The notes: generated by a model from the letters alone, not told the origin. Shown: positions 1-12,018, counted from the stretch's first letter. The stretch is 64,000 nt of DNA from Penium margaritaceum (GCA_023375785.1 SZWC01001606.1:158172-222171), one strand, 5' to 3'. Numbers and translations: made by a program.

Positions 1-7
1 GCACGCT

Positions 8-645
8 AAGTACGTGCTCAATCTCATTGACGACAACTCCCGTTTTACATGGGTCTTCTTCCTTCGCGCGAGGAGCGAGGTTCCGGTGACCGTCCAGTCT
101 TGGTATGTAGGTGCCTTGTGACAGATTTGCCATCAGCTCGTTTCGTTTTGACCGTGGTGGTGAGTTCCTTGGTGATACTGCGGCCTTTTTCGATCGTGAG
201 GGCGTGGTCCATGAGCTTTTTGCCCCCTACTCTCCTCAGCAAATGGGGTCGCGGAGCATTGGAACCGCACCCTCAGTGAGGGCGTCCGCAGTTTGATGGC
301 CAAGGCTGGCTTTCTAGATCGCGGATGAAGCTTCGAGTTTGGGGCTACGCGCTACCGCACTTGGGTGTGGAACCGGATTCCGCACGGGCCTCTCGCCCCC
401 AAAACCACGCCTCTCCAGTTGTTCCTTTGTCGGCGCGAGGACCTCAGCCAGACCGCGGTGTGGGGCACTCTGGCCACCGTCTTCCTTGCCCCTCCCTCTT
501 GCTCCGGCAAACTCGACGCGTTGGACCGTCTTTGCGTTAGCCTTGGCGTCGCTTCCCGCTCTTGCGCGCACCGGTTCTGGGATCTAGCTTCACATCGCAT
601 CATTGAGTCGTGTCATGCTCGCTTCTTTGAGCACCTCACCTAAAG
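8..645 (+). pseudogene. copia integrase, C-terminal part (element A)
   Basis: The frame starting at 8 reads as the integrase core around its first catalytic Asp (LNLIDDNSRFTWVFF). After a frameshift near 115 it resumes with RFDRGGEFLGD, the second catalytic Asp region, then APYSPQQMG and EHWNRTLSEGV. Near 360 it reads WVWNRIPHGPLAP, and near 580 FWDLASHRIIESC. These blocks are the usual order of a copia integrase and its C-terminal extension. At least three frame changes are needed to link them, and the expected Glu-containing block is altered. No active enzyme can be made. Confidence 0.8.
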
Positions 646-2490
646 CACTTTTCGCGCAGACCTTATCCTAGCTCCTCTAGCCTCCGCTACAGCATACTCC
701 ACCAACACTCTTGTCTGTGCGGGATCCCCATCGTCTCTCGCCCCTCCTGCCATGTCTCCTGGCGGAGTCCCTTCCTCCCACATCTTCCCCAGTGGCCTCC
801 CTTCTTCATCGTCCTCCCTCCCCCCCTCCCCCCCCCCCGCCCGCCCGTGCCCCTCCTGGACGTCCCCGCCCCGCCTCTTGGTCTCCCCCCTCTTACCGGT
901 TCGTGTCCCCCTTTCCCATGCACGTCCCCTCCTCCCATGCCCGTCGTTCCCCCTGCACCCTCCCCTCTTCTCCCACCCTCCCTTTCCCCTCCGTCTCCGG
1001 CAACTACCTCTTTGCCCCCGCCCCCTCCTCCTCCCTTGCCTCGTGTGCCTCTCCCTCCTCCCCAGCTTCCGTCGCATTGTCACGGTGATCCGCCGTCTCT
1101 CTCCCTCCTTCCTCCCCTCCTCTCTTTCCGTATTTCTTCCCCTCCCTCTGGATTCTTGCTTATGCCTCCAACCGTTCCTTTCGCTCTAACCACTGTCCAG
1201 GCCCTTGGATCCCTCCGCGTGCCCATCCCCACACGATGCCTTGACCCCATCCTCATCTCTATTGAGGACATCCCCGACAATGCTGATCTGCCCTCCTCGA
1301 TCCACAGTTAGTCCCCGCGAGTCCTCCATTCCCCGGCCCCCCTTTTCTCTCGTCCCTCCATTTTGCCTGTTCCGCTGGCCCCTCACCCCTCGCTCTTACC
1401 TCCCCTCCTTAGTGTCCTCGCCCAGAAGACCCTCACTCCCCTCCCTGTTCCCTCCCCATGCCTCCCTCCGCTCCCTACCTCCTTGGCTCTTCACTCCTCT
1501 ACTCCTCCACCCCCAAATGCCCCGTCGTCACGCCCTTGTCCTTCATCTTGGGTGTGCAAGCATGCCGCCTGGGCACGACCTCCCGCCCTCCCTCCGCCCC
1601 TTCCTGCCGTTCTTGCTACCTCCCCCTCCCCTTCCTTCCCTCCCCTCCCTACCCCTCCCCCCCTTCCCCGCCCCACTCCTCTCCTCCTCTTGGTTTCGTG
1701 TTGGACACCCCCCCTCCTCCTTCCCCTGTCTCCTCTTGCACTCGCTCCCGTAATGCTTACGCTCTTGCCTGCTACTTGCCCCCCCTTCCCCCNAAGCATG
1801 CCGCCTGGGCACGACCTCCCGCCCTCCCTCCGCCCCTTCCTGCCGTTCTTGCTACCTCCCCCTCCCCTTCCTTCCCTCCCCTCCCTACCCCTCCCCCCCT
1901 TCCCCGCCCCACTCCTCTCCTCCTCTTGGTTTCGTGTTGGACACCCCCCCTCCTCCTTCCCCTGTCTCCTCTTGCACTCGCTCCCGTAATGCTTACGCTC
2001 TTGCCTGCTACTTGCCCCCCCTTCCCCCTTCTTCCCTCGCCCATGTCCCCTGTCCTGCTCTCTCTCCTCCAGCATTCAACCCTATCCCCATTCCCTCGTC
2101 ACCTTTGTCTTCCTACATGCCCGGCCCCCCTTTGGCCGTGATCTCCCATTCCTCGCTCTTCTTGTCCGCTCCCTTTGCCTCCCCCTCCACTCCGTGCTCG
2201 TGTCCTGTCGCTTCCCCGTCGTCGTCTTTCCCGCGTCACCCCCTCCTTCAGTACACTTTTCACCCGGGTCACGCCCATGGTCAACACTCCTTTCATCTCC
2301 AGTTTCGGCATGCCCTCGACGCCAACATTGACCACTGCTTTTCGTGCGCCCCTACGACTACTGCCTGTGCCCTCGTCGTCACGTCCTCCCCTCCTGTGGG
2401 CTCTCCCCCCCTCCCCCACATGACTCCGATCCTTTGACTCTTGCCAATGCTCTGTCCTGCCCCGATGTTGTTGTCTGTCGCACGGCGTGC
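646..2490 (+). other. Pyrimidine-rich linker of element A
   Basis: This stretch lies between the integrase and RT domains. It is very strongly C+T rich on the plus strand for about 1.8 kb, with many CCCTCC-like runs, and is Pro/Ser rich in all plus frames. Copia elements often have a Pro/Ser-rich linker here, but this one is unusually long even after allowing for the artefactual duplication at 1558-2029. No domain is recognisable. Confidence 0.6.
1558..2029. repeat. Direct duplication flanking single N at 1793
   Basis: The 235 bases at 1558-1792 reappear from 1794 to about 2029, apparently without a difference. The only base between the copies is the N at 1793. The left copy ends at the N and the right copy continues into new sequence. 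That is what an unmerged overlap between two contigs looks like, so a true tandem duplication is less likely. Confidence 0.8.
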
Positions 2491-2499
2491 TAAGTAGAG

Positions 2500-3420
2500 T
2501 TGGCTGCCCTCTTTGAGCATGGCGTTCTTGAGCTCGCTGATCTCCCCCCAGGTCACACTACAATCAAGGCTAAGTGGTTCCTCCACAAGAAGTTCACCGC
2601 CTCCGGTGCACTTGACCGATACAAAGCATGCCTCACTATAGAGGGCCACTCTCCGATCCCCGACATCGATTTTTGCGATACCTATGCCACGGTCAATCGT
2701 TGCACGACAATTTGCGTCATCATCTGTGTGGCTTCTTCCTCTCAGTGGGAGCTTCACCAGATGGACGTGAACAACACCTTTCTCCACGGTTGTCTCGAGG
2801 AGGAGCTGTTCATGGTTCAGCCTCCTGGTTTCTTGAATGGCTCAAAGAAGGTGGGTCGTCTTCGTCGAGCATTGTACAGCCTTCGTCAGTCGCCTCGTTG
2901 CTGGAACGAGGAGCTCTCCTCCACTCTTGTTTGTGGAGGCTTCCACCCAAGCCAGTCTGACCCTTCTATCTTTGTGGGGGGTACGCCCATGGTACCCGCC
3001 TTCATTCTAGTGTATGTCAATAACCTCCTTATCACCTTTCCGTCCTCCCTTGCGATTGTCGCAGCGAAGGGCCTCCTCTCCTCGACGTACCACATGAAGA
3101 ACCTAGGTCTTGCCACCATGTTTCTCGGGATGCAACTAGATCATCTCCCCGGATGTCTCCTTGTTCATCAAGAGCGCTATGTTCTCACTCTTGACAATTG
3201 CTTCTCCTCTGTCGTTGACCATTCGCGGCCCCTTCTTGCTACCTCTTCCCCCATGCCACCGAGCACCCAGCTTGCCATCCGCGTCGCTCATGACACCTTG
3301 TCCATTGACCTTGAGTCTGCTATCGACTTTCAATCCATCGTGGGTGCGCTCACGTACCTGGCCGGCATCACCCGCCTGGACATCGCTTGCGCGGTGAATT
3401 TCCTTACTCACTACGCTCGG
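2500..3420 (+). pseudogene. copia reverse transcriptase (element A)
   Basis: The open frame of about 307 codons carries the copia RT blocks in order: an ELADLPPG start, KAKWFLHKKF, a DRYKACLTIEGHSPIPDIDF block, QMDVNNTFLHG, VQPPGF, LRRALYSLRQSPRCW, then ILVYVNNLLIT. The last block should hold the catalytic YVDD but reads YVNN, so both aspartates are lost. The frame ends in a TAG at 3421-3423, after the block that leads into RNase H. A functional enzyme is excluded. Confidence 0.85.
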
Positions 3421-4002
3421 TAGCCCCGTACGGCCACCCTGCATGCGGCCGCGTATGCCCAGCGCTACATGCTCGGCTCCGCCCATGCAAAACTCCTCTT
3501 CCCTGTCACGTACGGCACGCCCCTTCTTGAGGGATACGCCAACAGCATTTACGCTTGTGACGCTGACGCTCGTAGTCGTAGTGGCTTTGTCTTCCTCTTC
3601 GAGGCCACTGCCATCTCATGGCGGAGCGGCAAGCAGGGTTGTGTCGCTCGTAGCACAAGGGAGACCGAGAACATGTCCTAGGGTGGCGCGACCGCGGAGG
3701 TTGTCTGGCTCCGCCGCCTCCTCGGGGAGTTCCATCTCCCTACGCCGCCCATGCCCCTCTTCACTGATAGCAAAAGCGGTATTTCTATCGCTAAGAACGT
3801 TGGTGTGCTTCATCGCCGTACAAAGCACATCAACATTTAGCACCACTACGTGCGGGATGTTATCATCGCTGGCAACATCTCCCTTCACTTCATCTCTGAA
3901 AAGTTTCAGCTTGCCGACTTCCTCACCAAGGCCCTTCACAAGCCTGCCTTTACCTCTAGTACTGCGGTAGTTGGTCTCGGCACCTTTCCCCCAGCTGGTT
4001 GA
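3421..4002 (+). pseudogene. copia RNase H (element A)
   Basis: The RT frame continues after the stop at 3421 with the copia RNase H domain: SRSGFVFLF, SWRSGKQGCVARST, VVWLRRLLGEF, LFTDSKSGISIAKN, RRTKHINI and LADFLTKALHKPAF. Further TAG codons interrupt it at 3679-3681 and in the HINI*HHYVRD block. The terminal stop is at 4000-4002. This is the ordinary C-terminal end of a copia polyprotein, here decayed. Confidence 0.85.
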
Positions 4003-5200
4003 TTCTCTTACCTCTTTCTAGGCTATTGCTCTTGCTGGCGTTTGCTAGTCATCTTCTCGATGTCTGTCCCTCCGCATACCTCGCCTCTCCTCCCCCTTCA
4101 CCGTCCTATGCAGGTTCCCCTTGCTTGCCCTGGTCGTCGCCGACGCGGCCTCACCCTCTTGGCCCCTATCCTTGCCTTCGTGCCACCCCTTGCCTGTTCC
4201 ATACGCTCTAATTCGTTGTGTTCCGTGTCTTCGGTTGGTGCGTGTGCACGTCCTTGACCCCGTGGTCGTGGCGGGAGCGCCTGTCATAAACCGGGTCGCC
4301 TCTGCTGATTGGGCGCTAGTGGCGCCGCCAGCGCTTCAGGTGGGGTGCCTTTGGCTGGGTGCCTCTGGATGGGTACTTCTGGATGGGTGCTTCTAGATGG
4401 GTGCTTCAAGAGCGGTCCTTCTTGGTGGTGGCTCGTGATAGGCTTTTTTTTGGGCTGGAACTACTGATAAGGTGCTCCTGGTGGCATCCTTCTGGTCGCA
4501 TGCTTCTCCTGGGGTGTCTTGAGGGGATGCGAATGTGGTGCTTTTGTGGAGCCCTGCTACATTTCCCTCCTGGTTCTCCCCTTCGCCTGGCCACTATCTC
4601 CGTTGTTCGCCCCTCTCTTTGTCGTGCCATCCTGCGCTGTGCCATCTTCCAATTGTGCCTTTCTCTTGGTGTAGCTTGCGTTGTCGTGTTCAAGCTTTCA
4701 GCTTGCACCGCCTACCCATACTTGCGCTATCGTGTTGAAGTATCAAACCTGACTAGCGCACTTAGACTAGTCCCTTCGTCTAGGTTTTTTCCTATCCTAC
4801 TTTCGTACAGGCCCCTCGTGTGGCGTACACCGGCACACTGGTTACGCTTCTTACTTTCTCGCTTCTTGTTTCCCTAGGGCTCCTTAGTTCCCCTGTACGA
4901 TTCGCCACGCTGGATGGCAAACCTCTACAGCCAAGCCGCGGGATCCGATAGGGGTCCACGTGGCTTGCTCCAAAACTCTCATTCTTTCCAAAATACTCTA
5001 GTTTTCTTGTCTTGATCTCTTCTCGCTCTAAGTCCTCAACGCTACAATTCTCCTCACATTGCTCGAGAACCTTCCCTCCTCATAGCTCTTGAGAGCACCT
5101 CCCCCTCACAAGTCGAGAGGGATAGTTAGCCCCGCGGCTAACTCCCGGCTCAACTCGCCTCCTCCGTTCTCCTCCACCCCCACGCCTTTAGCCCCCCCCT
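4003..5200. other. No gene seen; C/T-rich, short imperfect repeat
   Basis: No supported coding sequence was found. At 4335-4412 a unit of about 17 bp (GGATGGGTGCTTCT-like) is repeated four times imperfectly. The position just 3' of pol suggests the 3' UTR or LTR of element A, but no second LTR copy exists in the window to test this. Confidence 0.4.
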
Positions 5201-5295
5201 CACCACCAACTTTTCAACATTAACTCAGGATTGAACCAAATGTTAAACCATAGGGCACATGTAACGATTACCCACAAAACTTGAATGTGTGTATG

Positions 5296-5388
5296 CCCTA
5301 CCCTGCGTTCACAAGAATAAGACCACCTTACCCGTCGTTCGGAAGAATAAGACTCCCCTACCCAGCGTTCGAAAAACAACACTCCCTT
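5296..5388. repeat. Three tandem ~31-bp units
   Basis: Three consecutive imperfect copies share CCTACC..GCGTTC..AAGAATAAGAC. It is a short local tandem array in non-coding sequence. From 5389 to about 6950 the DNA becomes AT-richer and holds no supported gene. Confidence 0.6.
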
Positions 5389-6949
5389 GTTCAGGAACAC
5401 CGAGGAAAAAAATCATGTCGACGCTTCATCCGATGCAGCCTTGAAAAGTTGACGTCATCAGTGTTTTCTAACGTTCACACACCCCTCTTTTGAGGGGTTT
5501 ATGAATGTTCGGGGGGGGTTGCACGTGGTCCATATGGGGGGTCCGAGACTCCCCATTCATTGTAAGGGAACCTGATGGGCCTTGCTACCGCAGGGCCTAA
5601 CAGGAGCCCGCGCAAAAATAGAACCCTAAAACACCAAATGTTGTTTGGGTAGGGTTTGACAAGGGTTTGCGTGCAAAAAGTGCGGAGTTTGCGTGATAAA
5701 AAATGAACAGAACAAGAGTTTTTGCTCGTTGTTTAAATTAAACTTTTTTCTCGACCATGATTCTCGCGTGAGAGGCAAGAATCGTGAACGAGCGAGGGGT
5801 GTTCACATGCCCCACTGCGCTTCGCTCAATCAGCGGTGCATGCCGCTCATCGAGCATGGTGAAGCAAGCAGGCACTCTCGTTTTATTTTAATTGCCAGGT
5901 GGGGGAGTTCTATTTTTTAAGTGCCGGGTAGTGCATTTTTTACCCCCTCGCTTTCTGGGTAGAAGGGTTATTTGGCCCAAACCCATATTTACATGGAAAA
6001 TCAATGTAAAACTATTAAACATGGTCTCCTCAGCTTAGGAGTTATCAGAATAATGAGAGTTTGATGTACAAAACCTTTTTAGATATGAATTGTTTAATGA
6101 ATAAAAGGGTGGGAACCATGGAAAAGTTTTGCTCCTTCATTTTGATGTGATCCATGGAATGCATGTGTTCATGGATGATGAGCTAATTGACATGCAACCT
6201 AATGAGATGACTATCACATAGAGACAAAGGCTAACAAGTAGCATTTCAAGGTGAAACAAAAGTTTACTTCAACTATATGTTTCTTGCCATAACAAGAAAA
6301 ATGAAGGGATTGATTGGAGAAAACATTATCGACAGACGATTGTAGACCTCTTGACTTCACAAACCACTTTGACTACAAATCAAGGATCTATGAAACATAT
6401 GTGTCTGGAGAACTTTCCCAATTAGTGATCACAAATATCATTATTAGACAATGTTTCTTATACCAACACATTGCACATGTCAAATACACGTGGAGAAGTG
6501 AACATCAACATTAATGGAAGATAGTTACACCTTTCAGTCAAGCGACTCACAACATAGTGGTGATTATGAGAAGCAACAGAGGGGGGAGTAGAAGAAGAAG
6601 TTGCAACAACCACAAAGCTCTAACCAATATCTTAAGACGTGGCCAAGCGATACCTGAAGTGTAGAGCTAAAGTGTGGCTTATCCACATGGAAGCACATGA
6701 AGAAGAAGAAATTGCAACGGTCAAAGCCACAACCAATGGCATAAACACCCAAGACGTTTGTAGCAATACAAAAAGAGTTTTTATAGCTCATCGCAAAGTT
6801 TGAAGGGCTTTTCTTGACAAACTACCTCAAGATTTTGTACTGCAATGCAACATCAACAATCACATGAAACTCAAGCCACAACACACATACGTTGAATATG
6901 ACTTATTCGGTTAAAGGAGAAAAACCTGATTGAAATAAGAAAAGTAGCT

Positions 6950-9060
6950 ATATGAGATGCTCGGGCACGAGTTCATCCGAACCTCCGCATCACCTTAGCC
7001 ATAATCAATACTTTTTGTGAAGCCAAATACACAAAAGATGTGAATGTTCGTGGACTATTTAATTGATAATGTCAATTCATAATTGACTAAGCCTGGTTTT
7101 TAGAACCTCTCTCCTACCTCGCTCACAAAAACCACAAATTGGAGTTGGGGGAGAGCTAACAAGAGTGATTAACTCTCTAAGAAGCACTCTAATATGCCTA
7201 CCAAATGATTCACAGATCCAACGGTGGACTACATCGTGGCCATGAGTGATTAAGCCATAAGAGTCGTTCTCCTCGAGGACAACGACGGTGGAGAACAACC
7301 AATTGCATACATATCAAAAGAACTACATGGGAAAGAACTAAACTACATGATGCATAAAAAGAAGATTCTCGTATTTGTGCATGCGTTAAAAGCATGAAGG
7401 TGCTACTTAAAATGCCGGCGATGCATCATCCGCACCGATCATCATGGCCGAGGATTTCTCGAGACCCAACTTAATGTATGTCTTCCATAAGTTTGATGGA
7501 TGGAGTTCCACGAGTCTAAATTCGACTTCGACATTGAACGACTTAAAAAAACCAATGCAGCGAATGTTGTAAGTCCACAAATATGTTCAATGGCAAGAAT
7601 CAACACATTTCTTGCTTGACTATACTCGAACTAATGTTGCCTATCGCAAAGGGTTAGAAGGAGTTTGGCGGGTACAAGAAAACCTTTTATTTGTTTGACG
7701 ATCCTTACAAACGATGGTGATTTTATTACCTGGTTCTTCTTCCTACTATCAGCAAAATACGGCAGATGTTCTTAGAGAGATGCCACGACTCCTGCCCAAG
7801 CTAAACTTTGGTGAAGACAAGATGCTCAAGAAGTTGGAAAAATACTACAGGTTAGAAAAGATGAAGATTAACATGGCGACCATCTTCTAATCATGGCACA
7901 CCTCTCAGAGACCAAAGTATTGCTACACGATGTAGCATGGTCTCCTTAAAACCCCTACCCATTGCAACAAAACCGTGGGTCAACATCAACATGGACATCT
8001 TGATGGGACTGCTTACAACTCTCGAGGGGTATGGCGTCATGCTCATCAAGGTGGAAAGATTTTCAAAAAGGCGAAACTTCCTCTCAATGATGAAAAACAT
8101 CATCACACAAGGAGTAGAGCGATCGTTTCTAAATTGGGTCGTGCCAGTACACGAAGTACCTCGTACTATGATCAGCATCAGGGATGGTCGCTTCACAAAC
8201 TGGTTTTATCGTACTGTATTGACACCCAATTGGAGTCCGACCCTTCTATGGATGGCATTCCACCCCTTGATTAATGGGCAAACAAGGTGAACCAACTAGA
8301 TCAGAAAAACTTTTGAAAACATTATGCTAGCCATATTGCAATGAATTGTTAGCAAATGAGTCGACTATCAAACTTGCCTACAACTCTGCCACTTCCACCG
8401 TCATTAGTAAAACATATTTCAAGGTGGTGTACCACAATTTTTCCACTATAGTGGCTGGTTTTTAGAGTCAAAATAACAATTCCATAGGTGAAATTCACCA
8501 CCGGGATCACCACCATCTAGGAGCAAACACGGCAAACATTTGCAAGAAAAGAGCAAGTATGAAGCGTTCAGCCGCCCAACATAGGTGTAATGCATCCCTT
8601 ATGGAAATCACATCCTCCTCAGCTACAAGAATACTAAACGCCGAGGACAAGAATTTGCAAAGCTCAAACCCCAATGGTTGGACCCGTTTTAAATTGAGCA
8701 AAAGAAAAACTGTCTTTACTCAACATTGTCTCCTTGTTAGCATGGTTATCCACCTTGTCTTCCACATTAGCAAGCTCAACCTCTATCAAGACCACATTTA
8801 AAACTTCTTCTTGAGAGACATTTCATCTCCACCTCCAATACAAGTGGATGGGGAACAGAGTACTTGATCAAAGATATCCTTGGACATAGACACCGTGCAA
8901 TAACGAGCAAGTACCTATACTTACGATGCCACACAAGAAAGGGAGCCGTACGAAAGCTTGTGAGAAATCAAACATCTGTGTGAAGGCTACTCTTGATGTC
9001 ATTTGCCTACATTTGCTAGCGCACCGGGACATCGTAGCTAAAAGGGGGAAAATTGAAACA
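6950..9060 (+). pseudogene. Ty3/gypsy pol relic with deleted RT palm
   Basis: Plus-strand blocks match a Ty3/gypsy polyprotein in order. At 6954 the RT start reads EMLGHEFIRTSASP then ILFVKP and MFVDYL. From about 7205 the RNase H reads VDYIVAMSD, VVLLEDND, PIAYISKELHGKELNYM and RTDHHG. Near 7840 there is a decayed H2C2 integrase zinc region, followed by GLLKPLPIATKPW, MDILMGL and HEVPRTMISIRDGRFTNWF, then AFHPLINGQT near 8270. Near 8560 is the C-terminal block and at about 8740 VIHLVFHISKLNLYQDH. Only about 110-170 bp separates the RT start from RNase H, so the catalytic palm is missing. Stops and frameshifts are frequent. The tail after 8800 (PPPIQVDGE) is where chromoviruses carry a chromodomain, but none can be claimed. 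Confidence 0.8.
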
Positions 9061-10329
9061 TCCCAAACATACAAGAGTCCCTCTAATGAATGACTCGACA
9101 TTCCTCTTCTTGTATTCATGGCTCACCTTGCGATGACTTCATGAATTTTATGCCTTTTGGTCGAGGGTATTTTGGCCAACTACCTTGACCTCCGTTGTTA
9201 TGTTCCATTAGCTTTTGGAAACTTCCACCACTTTCAAGAATAGTCAAAAGATGTGTTGCGAACCATATCGATGTTTTGGTATCTTTCAATTGAATTCTTG
9301 ATGACGCTCAAATTTTATAAAGAAGTTTCACAATATTCTCGTAACTCCCCGGCTTGTCAACAAAGCTTCTCAAATCCACCACTCACGGCGTGAATTCACA
9401 CGTGTCCCCCTGCTCGAGCGCCAAAGACCTGACTAATGCCTCATTCTCATTCCTGACATTGTGTATATGTGCGCGTCACACTGAACAATTATCATCAAAG
9501 TAAACTTACTAATTAATAGAAATCATTCATTTGTCCCAAACACCCAAATCGTCTTTTGTCTGATACCTCATCCATGTGAACCACCCACCCTTGTCATGCC
9601 TAAATTCTTGCATGAACTCATTTACAAGTTGTTCGACCATCTTCCATAATTCCTTATAATTTGTTTGCCACTTTGCAAAAATTCGTTGGCATGGTTGTGA
9701 AAACTGGTGTAGAAGAATTCCAGGGTCAACTTATGACTTTTTTTGTTCCATTTTTCTGGAGTAGGACATATTTAGCCTTTTCTTGACCCAAGAATACACA
9801 CACACCATTCCAACACACTACGGAAATGTTTAGTGATTGTTTTTGAATTCCCCTTGTCGTGTTTGTGTGGACGGGCAAATGGGGTGGGAGAGGGAAGGGG
9901 GTGAGGAGAAGGGCTTAGGAGGGGATGGGTGGGATGCAACGACAGGCTTCAGTCGCTCCAAGTCAAGCATTTGAATTTTAGCACTCGAGTCTATATTTTT
10001 TTACTCTGTGAATCGTTAAACACGAACAATTATTAAATTTTCTAGCCTATGTAGTTGAGTATTACATATCGCCAGTGTTCCAAAAACTGGCAAAGGTTAT
10101 TCTCAATATAATTAATTTAATTCCTTTGCAAATCCCCATTCTAATTCAGGTGGGAGTAGGGTATGTTCTTTCGGGCGTAAAAATTGTACTATAAGTGTCC
10201 TCTCATTTTGTTATGATGAAAGTGATTTTTTGTAGTTTATTCCGAAAATATTACAAGTTTTCATACGTGTGTGGGCTACTAATATCTGATTTGATTAGTA
10301 AAATTCATATTAGTTATTCGAACACACGT
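9061..10329. other. AT-rich stretch, no gene seen
   Basis: No open frame with recognisable content. A G-rich patch lies at about 9870-9935. It is probably flanking sequence or an unrecognisable part of the gypsy element. Confidence 0.4.
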
Positions 10330-11010
10330 TTAAATTAAATTCTTTGAATGGAGAATTGGTGTACAGTATTGTATTGGTGAAAACATGCTTGGTTGAAATA
10401 AACTCATACGATAATAACTTGACAAGTGGAAACAAACATTCAAATTTTGATTTTTAGAATGAATTAATTGATCTTTCAAATCTTGAAAAGTTAATGAAGG
10501 AGCTTTGGCGCATAACATCGGGAAAATGCTTAGGGTCATGTTCTCATTGCGGTGTATTCCACCTGTAATTGTCTGCAAAAACATGTTGTATAGACTTCAT
10601 GATAGAATGGGTGCTTCACTATGAGAAATTGAGGGTGAAGGATTTGAAATTGGTGGTTTTCAATTGATGGTGTTTTATGTATATATATGTTCTCCTTTTT
10701 CTCGTCCTTCTTTCTTGAGTTGTCACTATGATGGATATGATCTCTTAGTACTCTTAATGATTCTTTTAATGGCCTGTTCGATTAAATATACGGAAAGGCA
10801 CACCTCGACCATCGTAACGGCTTGACAACTCATTATCGTGAATCCATCGAGCCGATTCATAAAACGCTTCATGTTTTCATTGCCTGGTGGCCCATCCAGT
10901 GTCAGAGACATTGTCAGTCTGAACGTCTGTAGCAGGATCTTCCTCCCTTGCCGTTCACACTCCTTGGCAACATTCGAACGTTCGGTCGTGTAAGCACTCG
11001 ACGGTCTCAA
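10330..11010 (-). pseudogene. copia-type gag fragment (UBN2-like)
   Basis: On the minus strand, 11010-10726 reads LLQTFRLTMSLTLDG, then ENMKRFMNRLDGFTIM. This resembles the copia gag pattern of a short basic helix, a 'xxHxxxFxxLxxxLxxxG' helix and a later leucine-rich segment. The following piece, 10584-10330, reads SLTFQDLKDQLIH, like the next gag helix. The two pieces are in different frames and separated by stops. The similarity is from pattern recognition only. It is AT-richer than the other copia elements, so it is probably an older or unrelated lineage. Confidence 0.4.
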
Positions 11011-11229
11011 TCGATCGTATTCGGGAATCGACGATTCGTGAAATGTCCTGACTACATCGACCGAGTCAAATCACAGAAAACGATGAACCCTCAATGAGCC
11101 TTTCCATTTTTCTTACCTCTGGTCGTGACCGACTGAGGCGTTGGGACTGCCTCAGCACTGAACACACCCAGGAGTTGAACCCGGCAGGCCATGTCATTTA
11201 GAGGTTAGGGTGCTTCCACCATGGGGTCA

Positions 11230-11900
11230 GGGGATATCTCAGGATTAGGAGAAACTGCCTAAGAAATGTTGTGATGAGGGTAAAATCGAAGTCATCTTCT
11301 ACTGATTTCAGCCTTCCTCGAGATTTTCTTAAATCCTCTTGGGGGAGTACGAAGGACACAAGCCAGATGTGCATTTGGAAGATTTTATAAAGGATTCCCA
11401 CAATCTTAGCTGAGGGCGATGAATGTGGGTCGGCCGAGCGTCCTTGCCAGATGAGATGAAAAAGAGTGGATTCAAAGATGGACCAAGCAGCATTAAATAC
11501 CTTGGGCTTGATGGGACCGAAGAGTAGGTCAGGTACGTTGGAGGAAGGGGGGGGGGGGGGGGGGGTCATGAAAGATACACATGAAGAAGGTCCGTAAACG
11601 TTCTAGGAAAGGGGTAAGTCGGCGACAAAAAAGGAAGAAATGTTTCATTCTTTCCTCCTCCTAGCAGAATGGACAGTCACTTGTGCCGTTACGGTGGAAC
11701 TGGTTATGACACGATGCAGGCATGGAGCGAAAGAGGTTCTTTGTTAGGACGCCTTTAGCACGGATGTCCAAAGGGAGAAAGTGGTGTTTCGCACATACGG
11801 AGCGCCAATCAAAGAGGCAACATCCATGGGATCTCTCATATCCTCGCTCCCTTAGTCCCTCTTGAGAATAATCTAGGAAGCTTCCTAGCACGCTTGCCAC
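11230..11900 (-). pseudogene. LINE-type RT zinc-binding (zf-RVT) C-terminus
   Basis: Reading 11900 to 11230 on the minus strand gives FDWRSVCAKHHFLPLDIRAKG, then CPFC-x5-7-MKHFFLFC, then a region with WSIFESTLFHLIW. A CxxC followed by HxFxxC, in a Trp-rich setting after an 'L-rG-l' block, is the pattern of the zinc-binding domain at the C-terminus of plant non-LTR reverse transcriptases. One in-frame stop directly follows CPFC. A run of 18 G (plus strand 11549-11566) interrupts the frame. No RT palm is visible nearby. Confidence 0.5.
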
Positions 11901-12018
11901 TGACTGAGCCTCAGCGCCCAGTCAGCTCGCGGTATCAACACAGGTCGGACGCGAAACGGCAAGGGTTTGGCTAGACGACACGAACACAGTGTCAAATGTG
12001 CTTCCATAAAATAAACAC

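Larger units (their letters stand above)
1..4002 (+). mobile_element. Ty1/copia relic A, 5'-truncated pol
   Basis: The window opens inside the integrase core and runs in copia order through integrase, a long linker, reverse transcriptase and RNase H to a stop at 4000-4002. Gag and protease lie outside the window or are lost. No paired LTR, polypurine tract or primer site could be matched, so the 3' boundary is set by the end of the coding similarity. Frameshifts, internal stops (3421, 3679) and a mutated catalytic motif show it is dead. It is more diverged from the other copia elements here than they are from each other. Confidence 0.85.

Noticed and set aside
640-2141. Long Pro/Ser-rich plus frames and Arg/Gly-rich minus frames
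   Set aside because: They are by-products of the pyrimidine-rich linker, and some cross the N at 1793. They have no independent support.
6314-6514. Gypsy protease upstream of the RT relic
   Set aside because: A weak D-x-x-x-x-x-F pattern was seen, but no DSGA/DTGA core, so it was not annotated.
11549-11566. G-quadruplex at the 18-G run
   Set aside because: An uninterrupted G homopolymer may reflect sequencing error and gives no evidence of function.
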